Source: Sepiola atlantica
Taxonomy: Eukaryota; Mollusca; Cephalopoda; Sepiida; Sepiolidae
Direction of reading: 5' to 3'
DNA length: 64,000 nt
Assembly: GCA_963556195.1 (NCBI GenBank)
Contig: OY744547.1
Coordinates: 118,201 to 182,200 of the forward strand
The position numbers and the translations under genes were made by a program. A model generated the notes under the pieces. The model was not told the DNA's origin. It worked only from the letters and a program-made list of their open reading frames with translations, and did no database searches. This document shows positions 40,701-43,326 of this stretch, piece by piece; within the stretch, counting starts at the first letter, position 1; each line of letters opens with the position of its first letter.

Positions 40701-43030
40701 GATGTTTGTTCACATTACATTAAATTTCTGCATGTTGATGGTACAGTTGGGGAAACATATACAGCATGTACATATATTTCTAAGTCATAGATCGGAAATG
40801 GTTTTGTGTTTTACTTGTAGTGAAAACAGAGCATTAATAACAACAACAGCAAAATATTAACAACAACAACAACTGGCTGTATCCACCCTGTGTTACATAG
40901 TAGTGGTTTTACCTGATATTTGTTGTCTATTTTTTAAACTATGACATTTATTTTTTCCCAAACGTATCGTTTTGTTTTAAACAAAAGAGTTACATCCCTT
41001 TTTTAAATATGGCGTCCATATGAAAATAACATCCGACCCGGTCAAAGTATTTTCTTAAAAGAATTTAAATTGAATTACATTTTTTTGTTCTTAAAAACAT
41101 ACTGCAACAGTCAAGCAAAAGAACTGACGAACCAGAATCAAATATTGATTTTGTAGGAAGAAAATTATTCATGGCAAAAGTCAAGAAAGAGACTAACTTT
41201 ACTTTATATATTAGAAGACAATCTCTAATATAATATTACATGTTGTGTCACCGTTTCAATATTTATATGTATAAATAGTTATTCGTTTGCATGTAGAACT
41301 AAGGGAAGTAATTTGGTATATATTCAAACAAATGGAAGCATCAGCAAACTGAAGTATTAGTAATTTTTGTTCTAATGTAAACCAGATGACAACTGTTTTT
41401 ACCAAGTAACTTTAATTCTAAAAGTTGTCAGTGAGTTAAGAACCCAAATTTGTTGATGAAACTTTAATTTTGTTTTGTTTCACAATTTTTACAAAATGTT
41501 TTCTGTAAGTCGAATAAATTCTCTATTTAAATGTGTCATATATTTGAATGTTGAAATATGTTAACTCGTTTTAAGCAATAGTTATTTTCTGTTTAGTTGT
41601 AGTTTTTTAATTGTTTAAGGACATGCTGTCTGGCAGGGTTAAAAGGCCAGATCATAAATAAACAGAAGAAAGACAATTGAATGTAGAATCTTTAAGACTG
41701 TTACAACACAACTGTAGAAGACGTCACTATCAAATGAACAATCAGGCTAGTGTTTTCAACATGAAAAAAAAGCACAAGAACCTAACTACTTTCACACTTT
41801 TTGGTGCAATCATTTTCATTTTGTTTTTGTCAATAAGAGAATAATAATAAAAAGTAAATTTAATTATTTTTATGGAAGTCGCTCCAGACAAGGCATGATG
41901 CCACTTGATGTAAAGAGCTAAAAAGGACGATAGAGTATTAATGCAAAGACAAGAGATGCCTCTTGACGATAATCTTTTTAAAACTAAGGCTATAGGTAGG
42001 AGGAAAACAGTCATCAGGAAGAGATTTGCACCAGCCTGTAGTTCTTAGAAAGAAGCTACTGAAGTAGGAAGATGTATTATAACGAGGTATCTGAACAGCG
42101 AATTGATGAAGACCATCAGACCAACGAGTCAAACGAGCCGGAACAAAGGAAGCAGGGAATAAATCGGACAATTCTGAAGAACACATGAAATAATAGTACA
42201 TATTGAAGAGACTGAGACTAGCAATATCGCGTCTGTGAGAGAGAGTGCAGAGAAAAAATAAAAATAAATATTGAATGGATACTTGTGCCTTTGTTTTTAT
42301 TTTATTTACCAAATTTGTGTAGCAGTCACATATTCTAATTGTGTTATGTACTACTTTCCTTCGATGTAAATGGATAGGTGTACCACTGGAGTGATTGGCC
42401 CCTAGCCAAACAAAAGCTCTGACGTAGGAATACAAGTTGCCAGACTACTTCTTAGAACACCCGTATGATTTCATTCTGCTGACCAGAGTTGGAACCAGTA
42501 TACCATCCAAAGCATGTGTATTTCATTGGTTTCCTCAACTCACCAACTGTCCTTTGATGTAAATGGATAGTTGTTTAATTCCCTTTTCATTTGAACTTAT
42601 GATGTCGTCTGTTGATACACTTTTTATTGCATAGAGAACGATCAACCCAATTCTAATCTATTGATTGTAATTTCATTTAATTACACACAAGTTTTGTTTT
42701 TATGATTATCACAAAATTTAAACAGTTATTGAAGTTTTATGTTGTTGTAAAGAAAGTCCTGGCACCCCATCGCTTTTTATACAATGAACTGTTCTGAGGA
42801 GCATATCAACGACAACGAAGCTAGCCTCGAGAAGTATGACGGAGTACGAGTACAACTAAGCCGTTTTCCTGTATATATTACAAGTCAGTTACCCAACTTG
42901 TAACTACCTATTGCATTGTTAACTTACAGTAATAAACCATTTATATATTTGTACGTTGGTTATTTGAGTTATTATTACAGACCATAACAAGCAAGATAGC
43001 AAACAAAAACAAGATCCAGAGTTTGAGGAG

Positions 43031-43061
<31 letters not shown>

Positions 43062-43326
43062 ATAAATAAATAGATAGATAAATAAATAGATAGATAAATA
43101 GATAGATAAATAAATAGATAGATAGATAAATAATATAAAATCCATAGTGGAATTATTAGTTGATGACGTAAAAAATTACTGATGTCGAAAAGTAAAAAAA
43201 AAAGTTCTGATTCTTTAAAAAAAACAAAAAAAAACATCAATTATTTACCAAAATCTTTTACTTACCATTTCCATCTTGATCTTTTTTGATGGCAACATTT
43301 TTCTCTATATTCTTCGAGTTGTACAT
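35..43326 (-). CDS. Multi-RRM plus extended-Tudor protein gene (23 coding exons, 896 aa predicted)
   Basis: I assembled this gene by eye from splice-bounded exons; all junctions keep one frame. Predicted layout: RRM1 about residues 21-95, RRM2 97-171, acidic linker 172-233, RRM3 247-327, RRM4 329-403, second linker 404-463, RRM5 512-595, Gln/Ser-rich linker 596-684, extended Tudor domain 685-880. RNP2-type strands are KVCISNL, KVYIGNI, LFSLCINN, EIFIGNF and TLFVGNF. The Tudor core has ITSVINDELFWANM, RAWVIHSVG and FFLDYGN. RRM proteins bind single-stranded RNA, and extended Tudor domains usually bind methylarginine tails such as those of PIWI proteins. RRM-plus-Tudor architecture is known (TDRD10, insect Vreteno), but I know of no family with five RRMs, so I give no symbol. 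A role in germline RNP or piRNA is inferred from architecture only. The start ATG at 43326 is the first Met in the open frame. Introns run from about 0.5 to 4.8 kb and are full of repeats. Confidence 0.85.
256..775. repeat. Intron with (TATATTTATATATAATAG)n tract
   Basis: The intron between Tudor exons 22 and 23. It holds a short A/T-rich tandem repeat at about 350-425 (units of roughly 18 bp, TAGTATATTTATATATAA). Nothing else is recognised in it. Confidence 0.6.
781..932 (-). CDS. RRM-Tudor gene, exon 22: Tudor barrel core
   Basis: A 152-nt exon (phase 2 to 1). It encodes RAWVIHSVGKNAVNVFFLDY then GNISEIDLEDVR and WKLPPKIMAFQID. R-A-x-V, F-x-D-Y-G-N and L-P-P are the hallmark Tudor motifs. 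The D-Y-G-N segment and flanking aromatics are those that hold dimethylarginine in characterised extended Tudor domains, so the pocket looks intact. Confidence 0.9.
933..2600. other. Intron, no gene seen
   Basis: Intron sequence with a (TA)n tract at 1330-1359 and some GC-richer pieces (1240-1320, 2040-2160) that look like old repeat debris I cannot classify. The small open frames here have no domain and no splice context. Confidence 0.5.
2625..2712 (+). repeat. tRNA-like SINE head
   Basis: The sequence contains an A-box-like stretch (TGGCCAAGTGATTACGG) and, about 35 bp on, a B-box-like stretch (GCGTTCGATCCC), the spacing of a tRNA-derived RNA polymerase III promoter. There is no complete cloverleaf, so this is a SINE remnant rather than a tRNA gene. 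Confidence 0.5.
3532..3653 (-). CDS. RRM-Tudor gene, exon 21: Tudor SN-like helix and first barrel strand
   Basis: A 122-nt exon (phase 0 to 2). It encodes DLTRFLDLHNELQSVAP, the helix linking the SN-like half to the Tudor barrel, then KKCVALFQEEWYR, the first barrel strand with candidate cage aromatics W and Y. Confidence 0.86.
3940..4090 (+). mobile_element. LINE 3' tail fragment
   Basis: Contains CATCTCATTAAAACCACTAT and CCTCGAGTGGCTTTTGGCCT. The second motif recurs nearly unchanged at 58570-58600, right after LINE coding sequence. I take it as the 3' end of the same LINE group. No coding sequence remains. Confidence 0.5.
4330..4750. other. Unclassified intronic sequence with poly-G run
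   Basis: A GC-richer block (4370-4480) reads on the plus strand as a short open frame with a hydrophobic stretch (ICAVGFLLLILAMS). There is no splice support or recognised family, so I do not call a gene. A (GT)n/poly-G tract lies at 4720-4744. Confidence 0.3.
4800..5120 (+). mobile_element. LINE 3' ORF fragment
   Basis: Broken frames give LHWFSQIEE, then RKVGRPK-type and IISKDLRRWNLNVINPQND, matching the C-terminal end of non-LTR retrotransposon polyproteins (GRPK..W...I..DL..WNL...). Ends in a (GAT)n tract at 5107-5130. Confidence 0.6.
5395..5670 (-). mobile_element. LINE ORF fragment, post-RT region
   Basis: The minus strand encodes MCNMSLKNRLSSDYLRGRL, RRLPWYGHIKRMDESSW and CRTVEVAGS. 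These are the R-L-R-W-x-G-H-x-x-R-M-D region downstream of RT in one LINE group. It lies 25 bp from Tudor exon 20 inside the intron. It is truncated at both ends. Confidence 0.75.
5696..5850 (-). CDS. RRM-Tudor gene, exon 20: start of extended Tudor domain
   Basis: A 155-nt exon (phase 1 to 0). It encodes KHFDIQSCFQSPAEVFQVMI followed by TSVINDELFWANMFSSL. The V-x-I-T-S-V-x(3)-x-F-W-A pattern is the entry strand of Tudor/SN domains of the TDRD type. Confidence 0.86.
6010..7150 (+). mobile_element. Jockey/CR1-like LINE, RT thumb and C-terminal region, decayed
   Basis: In shifting frames the sequence gives the RT end (a degenerate TFMQTTQQLSMAAL where YADDTTVYGS is usual), LLEEAPCFDKLL, then YLTPDAILYIRVGY, the repeated ASLSLLYRYFHGMC motif and a final NVNKFLLNRP. 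The HRRDVASLSLLY..YFHG segment occurs twice (about 6535-6610 and 6830-6890), so a piece of about 300 bp is duplicated in tandem. Stops and frameshifts show it is dead. Confidence 0.75.
7426..7692 (-). CDS. RRM-Tudor gene, exon 19: Gln/Ser-rich linker
   Basis: A 267-nt exon (phase 1-1) with a GTGAG donor. It encodes a low-complexity linker with VKHHQQQQQRR and a Lys/Gln-rich end. No domain is recognised. It joins the RRM array to the Tudor domain and is probably disordered. Confidence 0.75.
7756..7812. repeat. (TA)n microsatellite
   Basis: A run of TA dinucleotides with two short interruptions, directly beside the left arm of a foldback repeat. Confidence 0.9.
7812..7985. repeat. Foldback (MITE-like) inverted repeat, 174 bp
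   Basis: The left end AAATTAAATGAACATTGGTG and the following GGACAGTTGACACTAATTAA are repeated in reverse complement at 7935-7985, around a short GC-richer centre. There is no coding capacity, so it is probably a non-autonomous DNA transposon. Confidence 0.7.
9135..9734 (-). CDS. Penelope-like element GIY-YIG endonuclease domain (199 aa, partial ORF)
   Basis: An intact 199-codon frame. The GIY-YIG core is at about residues 87-122: GLYTVPCNDCHQFYVGETQR then ELKKRLNEHKRDI, with GLY and YVG in place of GIY and YIG, the helix arginine and the following EH. C..C spacing before the YVG strand is typical of Penelope-type nucleases. A later HTLEHGHAF segment also fits the family. In a full element the nuclease follows an RT domain; here the frame begins after the RT, which is missing. 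The frame carries no stop while the surrounding LINEs do, so the insertion is fairly young. Expression is doubtful without the RT. Confidence 0.85.
   Translation of the reverse strand: MQYPTHFILNAKKKAFQIFSRNTTQKNQTPNTSLIDRPLLLPTHSNNTSICNTLNKLGIPTVQTTSQSIKQTLNTSRHFQKTPTSHAGLYTVPCNDCHQFYVGETQRELKKRLNEHKRDIKNNNPLSALFSHTLEHGHAFKFEQAKITKYIHNKSRRRLLETALITASTTIKQSNGFFNLSPLISKIILTEQRLLPDHG
10467..10495 (+). other. Hammerhead-ribozyme-like core in Penelope right arm
   Basis: CTGATGA, one extra A, a 5-bp stem GTCTT/AAGAC with a 7-nt loop, then GAAA. Penelope-like pseudo-LTRs are known to carry hammerhead ribozymes with a CUGANGA-stem II-GAAA core. The extra A after CTGATGA is not canonical and I could not fit stem III with confidence, so it may be decayed. 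Confidence 0.4.
10640..11432 (+). mobile_element. mariner-like DNA transposon remnant
   Basis: Plus-strand reading at 10708-10880 gives YFQHDRLVPHPATLV, stop, DWLDNNLPSRWNGRCGWLEW and LTIPDFFL, matching the catalytic D...DFF region of mariner/SETMAR-type transposases. Several stops break it. The following KPCNIERKEQI piece matches the region downstream. The end at 11284-11432 (CATGTTGGCA...GGGTCACCCTGTCT) recurs at 61195-61336 and is taken as the 3' end. Confidence 0.72.
11461..11645 (+). repeat. tRNA-derived SINE
   Basis: Begins GGTGACGGTGGTTAAGTGGA (A-box-like) and has CCAAGTTCAAATCCAGTCGG (B-box-like) about 45 bp later, followed by a unique body with GGCAACCTTTTCGTGGTCCT. It is inserted just after the mariner end. 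Confidence 0.65.
11769..11911 (-). CDS. RRM-Tudor gene, exon 18: RRM5 C-terminal half
   Basis: A 143-nt exon (phase 2 to 1) with a weaker GTATCT donor. It encodes STQALITFLNPRDSENAIGK and onward to GSTLLVTSVGFCSCFDKKEN. NPRDSENAIGKFDKSDYKG is an RRM helix 2/strand 4 pattern. RNP1 (R-S-T-Q-A-L-I-T-F) lacks the usual aromatics. Confidence 0.77.
11990..13460. other. Intron, AT-rich, no gene seen
   Basis: Holds (TA)n at 12626-12663 and a C-rich run at 12152-12169. No coding or repeat homology recognised, except low-complexity A/T sequence. Confidence 0.5.
13472..13542 (-). CDS. RRM-Tudor gene, exon 17: RRM5 middle
   Basis: A 71-nt exon (phase 0 to 2), GAGACAG acceptor and GTAAAG donor. It encodes LHSLFHDFRPSHVNIINNYD and PKR. 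LFHDFRPSHVNII fits helix 1 and strand 2 of an RRM. Confidence 0.76.
13545..14480. other. Intron, unclassified GC-richer block
   Basis: The 13600-14400 block is less AT-rich than its surroundings and looks like old repeat sequence, but no family motif is readable on either strand. Its open frames have no splice support. Confidence 0.35.
14489..14670 (-). CDS. RRM-Tudor gene, exon 16: Ser/Asn linker and RRM5 RNP2
   Basis: A 182-nt exon (phase 1 to 0) with a GTGAG donor. The first two thirds is Ser/Asn-rich (SNTFSKSPSNNSNS). The end is HETLFVGNFPIGMSY, a strong RNP2. It corresponds in position to exon 9 of RRM3, which is also longer than the 47-nt type. Confidence 0.83.
15346..15411. repeat. 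Perfect-arm hairpin
   Basis: TTCAGTAAGTCGTTTTTTTT and its reverse complement flank a short AT centre (ATAATAATTA), giving a hairpin of about 29-bp arms. It could be a minimal foldback or a deletion relic. Confidence 0.7.
15440..15670. repeat. Dispersed repeat copy (family also at 36230 and 38610)
   Basis: Contains GTAGTATCTGTTC, TTCTGTCCTCAGTAACTGAA and GGAGAAATCCTTCTAGACT. Similar strings recur at 38610-38780 and in reverse orientation at 36200-36250. I cannot assign the class. Confidence 0.5.
15885..16325. repeat. Dispersed repeat copy with inner insertion
   Basis: GGCATATCAACCCTTTTGGG near the left and GCAGCCTGATCTGGTA near the right are shared with 32170-32440, so both are copies of one family. 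This copy has an extra GC-rich piece at about 16000-16190 that the other lacks, and a 24-bp A run at 16235-16258. Confidence 0.6.
16622..16801 (-). CDS. RRM-Tudor gene, exon 15: acidic linker 2
   Basis: A 180-nt symmetric exon (phase 1-1) encoding a linker with TILSEMPKLEDIEDVNENAS and SVFDIR, then a lysine-rich end. It is the paralogue of linker 1 at 30579-30764; the shared core is ILSEMPKLEDIED..EN.SVFD.R. Confidence 0.83.
16860..17090 (-). repeat. tRNA-derived SINE (minus strand)
   Basis: Reverse complement shows GTGGGCACATTGGTACGCGC (A-box region) and, about 35 bp later, a perfect B box GGGTTCGAACC (16921-16911). It lies right beside linker exon 15, in the upstream intron. The acceptor stem does not pair, so I call a SINE, not a tRNA gene. 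Confidence 0.68.
17100..19045. other. Intron, mostly unclassified
   Basis: Includes a GC-richer block at 17760-18060 (minus-strand open frame of 111 codons with no recognised domain) and another at 18730-18980. No splice sites fit the phases of the RRM-Tudor gene. Probably old repeats. Confidence 0.4.
19050..19497. repeat. Foldback DNA element, copy 1 (about 440 bp)
   Basis: A near-perfect long inverted repeat. It starts GGTGCTTGTGCTGTTCAGCG and returns as its reverse complement at 19460-19490, with the hinge near 19275 (TTCAATTATCTGCCCTTGAA). A second copy lies at 49948-50355. It has no coding sequence. Confidence 0.85.
19625..19742 (-). repeat. Fragment of SINE-like family S (3' part)
   Basis: The reverse complement holds CCTGAAGAAGGTTGGAGGTT, CGACCGAAACG and AATCCG...CCTCATCTAAAAAA, the tail shared with 51700-51780 and 55262-55325. 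It abuts a plus-oriented copy, giving a head-to-tail inverted pair. Confidence 0.6.
19745..20025 (+). repeat. SINE-like family S copy
   Basis: Contains GCGCAATGAATAATCAGTTC, CTGAAGGTTGAATCCTAAG, GGTCATGGCTGACAGAACGA and AAGGTCGGAGGTTACATGTT. The same ordered blocks occur at 27540-27790, 30145-30390 and 51440-51790. The head resembles a tRNA (GTGGCACAATGGAT in other copies), so it is probably a tRNA-derived SINE. Confidence 0.65.
20030..21520. other. Intron, no gene seen
   Basis: Block 20200-20345 (CTTGATGGGGGTCATACTGA...ATGGAAAATAC) recurs at 28765-28885, so it is a dispersed repeat. The rest, including a GC-richer piece at 20990-21320, is not recognised. Confidence 0.45.
21525..21634 (-). 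CDS. RRM-Tudor gene, exon 14: RRM4 RNP1 and C-terminal half
   Basis: A 110-nt exon encoding FSFAVVPNILEAEKAIEMYH and onward to QTLFVRLSSR. K-S-F-S-F-A-V-V keeps the RNP1 aromatics. It is the same length as, and very similar to, 31979-32088, including intron bases beyond the acceptor. Confidence 0.87.
22010..22660. other. Intron, unclassified repeat-like block
   Basis: GC-richer than the surrounding intron and directly upstream of a LINE fragment. No motif is readable, so it may be the degenerate 5' part of that LINE or a separate insertion. Confidence 0.3.
22680..23430 (+). mobile_element. LINE fragment: RT end, Cys-rich region and 3' tail
   Basis: Reads SVLSPLLFICVFEALSREFR then EMLYADNLVLTCE (RT catalytic box with YADN in place of YADD), LKTWRNAMESKGLRVNVSK, then DNQFVCKKFKTMK and VEKFCYLDGTITQGGAGANV. 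These are the RT thumb and CYLGD region of the LINE group also at 44465-45840 and 63809-64000. Frameshifts and loss of most cysteines show it is dead. The tail at 23230-23430 recurs at 34290-34490 and 38210-38300. Confidence 0.8.
23586..23656 (-). CDS. RRM-Tudor gene, exon 13: RRM4 middle
   Basis: A 71-nt exon (phase 0 to 2) encoding EKTLKFFHLINIISLKTFTR and KNKS. It is the paralogue of the RRM2 middle exon 33716-33786, with the same KFF..I..IS pattern and KNK end. Confidence 0.83.
24130..24610 (-). mobile_element. LINE fragment carrying a 36-bp minisatellite
   Basis: The minus strand reads SLLEEALCFDKLLELTFTSD, then a repeated LYKSQIINLNNY and finally LYKSQIHPKMEYS. Single-copy relatives read ..YKSQIRPKMEYC in Jockey/CR1-like LINEs, so the tandem array grew inside the LINE frame. 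It lies 20 bp from exon 12. Confidence 0.75.
24209..24441. repeat. 36-bp minisatellite (about 6.5 units)
   Basis: CTGACTCTT recurs at 24209, 24245, 24281, 24317, 24353, 24389 and 24425, exactly 36 bp apart. Units differ only at a few bases (TATATAGG, TGTATAGG, TATACAGG). Being a multiple of 3, the unit keeps the LINE frame open. Confidence 0.95.
24632..24678 (-). CDS. RRM-Tudor gene, exon 12: RRM4 RNP2 strand
   Basis: A 47-nt exon encoding SNIEIFIGNFPPHATK; EIFIGNFPP is a strong RNP2. A LINE fragment with a 36-bp minisatellite sits directly downstream in the intron (24130-24610); a few LINE residues run on in the genomic frame, but the GTAAG donor excludes them. Confidence 0.83.
24880..25160. 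other. Intron, unclassified repeat-like block
   Basis: A GC-richer block with no recognised motif. It has the look of old dispersed repeat sequence. Confidence 0.3.
25383..25579. repeat. Foldback element (about 197 bp)
   Basis: AAGATAGATGAAAGAAGAGG with GATAAACATGCACGAATGAC on the left return in reverse complement at 25535-25579. A second inner hairpin (ACTCGGTAAAAAAATATG / CATATTTTTTTACCGAGT) lies at 25436-25501. Confidence 0.8.
26640..26690. repeat. (GT)n/(TA)n microsatellite
   Basis: A short GTGTGTGTGT run passes into TA repeats. It borders unclassified sequence at 26390-26630. Confidence 0.9.
26829..26908. repeat. Short foldback beside exon 11
   Basis: CCACATTCATTTGGTGATAT and its reverse complement (ATATCACCAAATGAATATGG) flank a 20-bp loop. 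It ends about 55 bp from the donor of exon 11. Confidence 0.75.
26964..27094 (-). CDS. RRM-Tudor gene, exon 11: RRM3 C-terminal half
   Basis: A 131-nt exon (phase 2 to 1) encoding NVIIVKMPSKQQAINSFKDL and onward to DADPIKNTDNE. It occupies the RNP1/helix-2 position but has no aromatic residues in RNP1, so RRM3 may be a protein-contact or structural RRM. Confidence 0.77.
27185..27400 (+). mobile_element. LINE fragment, post-RT region
   Basis: Broken frames give AWKGKKLYENDTMDV and a region matching the M-x-x-M-C-N-V-S segment of the group at 5395-5670 and 34000-34490. Preceded by TCATAATATTCATCATCATT, a tail motif also at 3975-3995. Confidence 0.55.
27440..27790 (+). repeat. SINE-like family S copy (inverted fragment then plus copy)
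   Basis: 27440-27500 is the reverse 3' part; 27535-27790 is a plus copy with CCGTGGCACAATGGATTAGG (tRNA-like head) and CGACGAAAATATAGTGAAAA near the end. The same inverted-pair layout is seen at 19625-20025. Confidence 0.6.
27924..27982 (-). CDS. RRM-Tudor gene, exon 10: RRM3 middle
   Basis: A 59-nt exon (phase 0 to 2) encoding AVETIFSRYGSVSSVSFVD. IFSRYGSVSSVSFV is a textbook RRM helix 1 and strand 2, the most canonical in this gene, although RRM3 lacks a good RNP1. Confidence 0.82.
28090..28330 (-). repeat. SINE-like family S fragment
   Basis: GGATTATTCAGACTACTATT and CTCATCTTCGTTGTAGAGGG match the reverse 3' end of family S at 19665-19705. The inner part is more diverged. Confidence 0.5.
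28505..28735 (-). mobile_element. RTE-like LINE 3' end
   Basis: The minus strand reads TDNKWTYRVTEWTQKHRRPR and GRPGGETTSTGS, matching the R-x-R-G-R-P-x-x-R-W-x-D-D-L terminal segment of RTE-type polyproteins with frameshifts. It lies between RRM3 exons. Confidence 0.65.
28765..28890. repeat. Dispersed repeat, second copy
   Basis: TACTTGAACCTGATCAGTGT and GTCATGCTGAATTGGAATAT match 20205-20250 in order, and both copies end with ATGGAAAAT. Class unknown. Confidence 0.5.
29005..29096 (-). CDS. RRM-Tudor gene, exon 9: RRM3 RNP2 strand
   Basis: A 92-nt exon (phase 1 to 0) encoding FENALNIQPDSNG then LFSLCINNRVSNLRSKN. The second half aligns with the RNP2 exons of the other modules but is a weak RNP2. 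The acceptor is TTTGAAG, less canonical than its neighbours. Confidence 0.72.
29570..29830 (+). mobile_element. LINE fragment, composite
   Basis: The frame reads YWCHIWAGAPTTSFSLLDRV and QKRISNLIGSTLSVKRQTLS, a Jockey/CR1-like C-terminal segment. It then switches to EEVIRMDLRKKGIKIL, which belongs to the 3' end of the other LINE group (GRP..W.EVI..DL..). This looks like a fusion of two LINE relics. Confidence 0.7.
29835..29935. repeat. Terminal arm of 0.5-0.8 kb TIR element family
   Basis: AAAATGTGTCGTTTTAGTTG and GGTGCCTCAAATTTATTTGA match the right ends of the elements at 35839-36635 and 55963-56500. Only one end is seen here. Confidence 0.55.
30110..30395 (+). repeat. SINE-like family S copy
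   Basis: Contains CATGGTGCAATGGATAAAGA (tRNA-like head), GGTCATGGCTGACAGAATGA, CTACCTCCGTGGATTAAATA and AAGGTCGGAGGTTACATAGT in the family order. It ends 180 bp before the donor of linker exon 8. Confidence 0.65.
30579..30764 (-). CDS. RRM-Tudor gene, exon 8: acidic linker 1
   Basis: A 186-nt symmetric exon (phase 1-1). It encodes a charged, probably disordered linker containing EILSEMPKLEDIEDENENDS and SVFDSR. It is paralogous to the linker exon at 16622-16801, which carries almost the same ILSEMPKLEDIED stretch. The conserved segment between two RRM pairs may be a binding peptide; that is inference. Confidence 0.83.
31400..31570 (-). mobile_element. LINE fragment, post-RT region
   Basis: The minus strand reads SLVTRGRVYNSYVWRAMLHV and SECWALTNSVLRR, the R-G-R-V-Y-x-S-x-V-R-x-x-M-L-H-x-S-E segment of the CYLGD LINE group. 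The block to either side (31200-31900) is repeat-like but unreadable. A short telomere-like CCCTAACCCTAACC occurs at 31635. Confidence 0.65.
31979..32088 (-). CDS. RRM-Tudor gene, exon 7: RRM2 RNP1 and C-terminal half
   Basis: A 110-nt exon encoding FGFAVVPNILEAEKALELYH and onward to ALVLRISLN. K-A-F-G-F-A-V-V is a good RNP1. It is close in DNA and protein to 21525-21634 (PNILEAEKA and YHRKMFM are shared). The similarity continues past the acceptor into the intron at 32089-32140. Confidence 0.87.
32165..32445. repeat. Dispersed repeat copy (family of 15885-16325)
   Basis: GGCATATCAACCCTTTTCGG and CAGCCTGATCTGGTAGCACC mark the two ends, as at 15895 and 16300. Confidence 0.6.
32446..32825 (+). 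mobile_element. LINE fragment, C-terminal region
   Basis: Frames give KFGIGGITAALRIWHLRWFG then RVTFCINSITC, IAGTRECDKLRKM and NWHATWLIPTVVAARF. They correspond to the LRWFGHV...W..C...D...W region seen in the 44465-45840 LINE. Confidence 0.65.
32845..33200 (-). mobile_element. Jockey/CR1-like LINE 3' fragment
   Basis: The minus strand reads YKYFNGMCSDELSALVPPTT then FTVAVPRCQRASFLELPTFG and a final NVNKH. It matches the same region of the LINE at 6010-7150. The tail at 32865-32925 (GTAAGGGGCTACTG) recurs at 40625-40650. Confidence 0.75.
33716..33786 (-). CDS. RRM-Tudor gene, exon 6: RRM2 middle
   Basis: A 71-nt exon (phase 0 to 2) encoding MDMIKFFDEIKLISFTLINK and KNKA. Both the exon and the adjacent intron bases (atccaata before the donor) resemble the RRM4 equivalent at 23586-23656, as expected for a duplicated segment. 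Confidence 0.84.
33925..33995. repeat. (TA)n microsatellite
   Basis: About 60 bp of TA repeats with two interruptions, abutting a LINE fragment on the right. Confidence 0.9.
34000..34490 (+). mobile_element. LINE fragment, post-RT region and 3' tail
   Basis: Reads TAGVRSGWSKFRELLPELYH, then YVSESWAVRVED and broken frames to the tail TTAGTTTGGAAGTCAATTTC, shared with 23365 and 38225. Same group as 22680-23430. Confidence 0.75.
34743..34776. repeat. (TA)n microsatellite
   Basis: A TA run of about 34 bp just upstream of a LINE fragment. Confidence 0.9.
34800..35065 (+). mobile_element. LINE 3' fragment
   Basis: Reads SLADIMQKSRLRWLGHVECS then LNVTAKKITTGRHKLFWD. RLRWLGHV is the conserved C-terminal motif of these LINEs. 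Ends in a (GATGGT)-like stretch at 35090-35115. Confidence 0.65.
35839..36635. repeat. TIR element, about 797 bp, non-coding
   Basis: The left end GGATCAATTATATTTGAGCC and the ACCAAAAGGACACATTTTAC segment return in reverse complement at 36565-36635. The interior is AT-rich with a GC-richer piece (36090-36330) that belongs to the dispersed family of 15440. A shorter relative lies at 55963-56500. Confidence 0.65.
36887..36933 (-). CDS. RRM-Tudor gene, exon 5: RRM2 RNP2 strand
   Basis: A 47-nt exon with a TTTCAG acceptor and GTAAG donor. It encodes GPVKVYIGNISKRATK; KVYIGNI is a clear RNP2. It begins RRM2 almost directly after RRM1, with no linker exon between. Confidence 0.84.
37180..37507. 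repeat. Foldback element flanked by TTAA (about 330 bp)
   Basis: GAAAGCGGTTGGAAGCCTAA on the left and its reverse complement on the right, each bordered by TTAA. The centre (37265-37450) has a short GC-richer open stretch. TTAA borders suggest a piggyBac-type non-autonomous element, but TTAA is palindromic and could simply be part of the arms. Confidence 0.65.
37515..38340 (+). other. Intron with LINE 3' tail
   Basis: Mostly AT-rich. 38210-38300 (GGTCAGTTTGGAAGTTCATT...CCAACACATGCCAGCATGTA) is the same LINE 3' tail as at 23365-23415. A poly-C run is at 38000-38010. Confidence 0.5.
38358..38464 (-). CDS. RRM-Tudor gene, exon 4: RRM1 RNP1 and C-terminal half
   Basis: A 107-nt exon (phase 2 in, 1 out). 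It encodes NFAFASLPNQLEADRAIKMY and onward to GQNIILKLVE. With the preceding lysine, K-N-F-A-F-A-S-L fits RNP1 and keeps both aromatic positions. EADRAIKMYNNKEFMG is a typical RRM helix 2 followed by strand 4. Confidence 0.85.
38600..38800. repeat. Dispersed repeat copy (family of 15440)
   Basis: AAAGTGTAGTATCTGTTCCA and CAGTGAAGAAATGCTTCTAG match 15515-15580 in order. Sits between the second and third RRM1 exons. Confidence 0.55.
38895..38965 (-). CDS. RRM-Tudor gene, exon 3: RRM1 middle
   Basis: A 71-nt exon (phase 0 in, 2 out) with a TTTCTAG acceptor and GTAAG donor. It encodes helix 1 and strand 2 of RRM1 (GLIHKFLGNIKMDSLKLTND...), ending in KNGK just before RNP1. Exactly 71 nt is also the length of the equivalent exons of RRM2, RRM4 and RRM5. 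Confidence 0.82.
39110..39430 (-). mobile_element. LINE reverse transcriptase fragment
   Basis: The minus strand reads PTLFLIFINGLPNHILKSFV then DINADNTNVYGSTLKS. This is the RT palm around the catalytic YADD, here degraded to NADN, of the Jockey/CR1-like LINE. Frame open for 69 codons only. Confidence 0.75.
40480..40526 (-). CDS. RRM-Tudor gene, exon 2: RRM1 RNP2 strand
   Basis: A 47-nt exon (phase 1 in, 0 out) with a TTTCAG acceptor and GTAAG donor. It encodes GSVKVCISNLASEADL, where KVCISNL fits an RRM beta-1/RNP2 strand. Its length and phases match the exons at 36887-36933 and 24632-24678. Confidence 0.82.
40600..40770 (-). mobile_element. LINE 3' tail fragment
   Basis: GACGTAAGGGGCTACTGTGA and AAATTTCTGCATGTTGATGG match 32900-33010 in order, so this is the 3' end of the same LINE as 32845-33200. 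It ends about 75 bp from RRM1 exon 2. Confidence 0.6.
41880..42435 (-). mobile_element. Jockey/CR1-like LINE 3' fragment
   Basis: The minus strand reads LSHRRDIASLSLFNMYYYFM, CSSELSDLFPA, then FFLRTTGWCKSLPDDCFPPT and YSLSFKKIIVKRHLLSLH, the ordered C-terminal motifs of this LINE. It is open for 165 codons, the best preserved piece of this group here. Confidence 0.8.
42440..43030. other. Intron, unclassified repeat-like sequence
   Basis: GATGTAAATGGATAG occurs at 42365 and again at 42557, so part of the block is duplicated. No family motif readable at 42740-42900. Confidence 0.35.
43031..43132. repeat. (GATA)n/(AATA)n microsatellite
   Basis: About 100 bp of TAGA and TAAA tetranucleotides in mixed order, about 135 bp from coding exon 1. 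Confidence 0.95.
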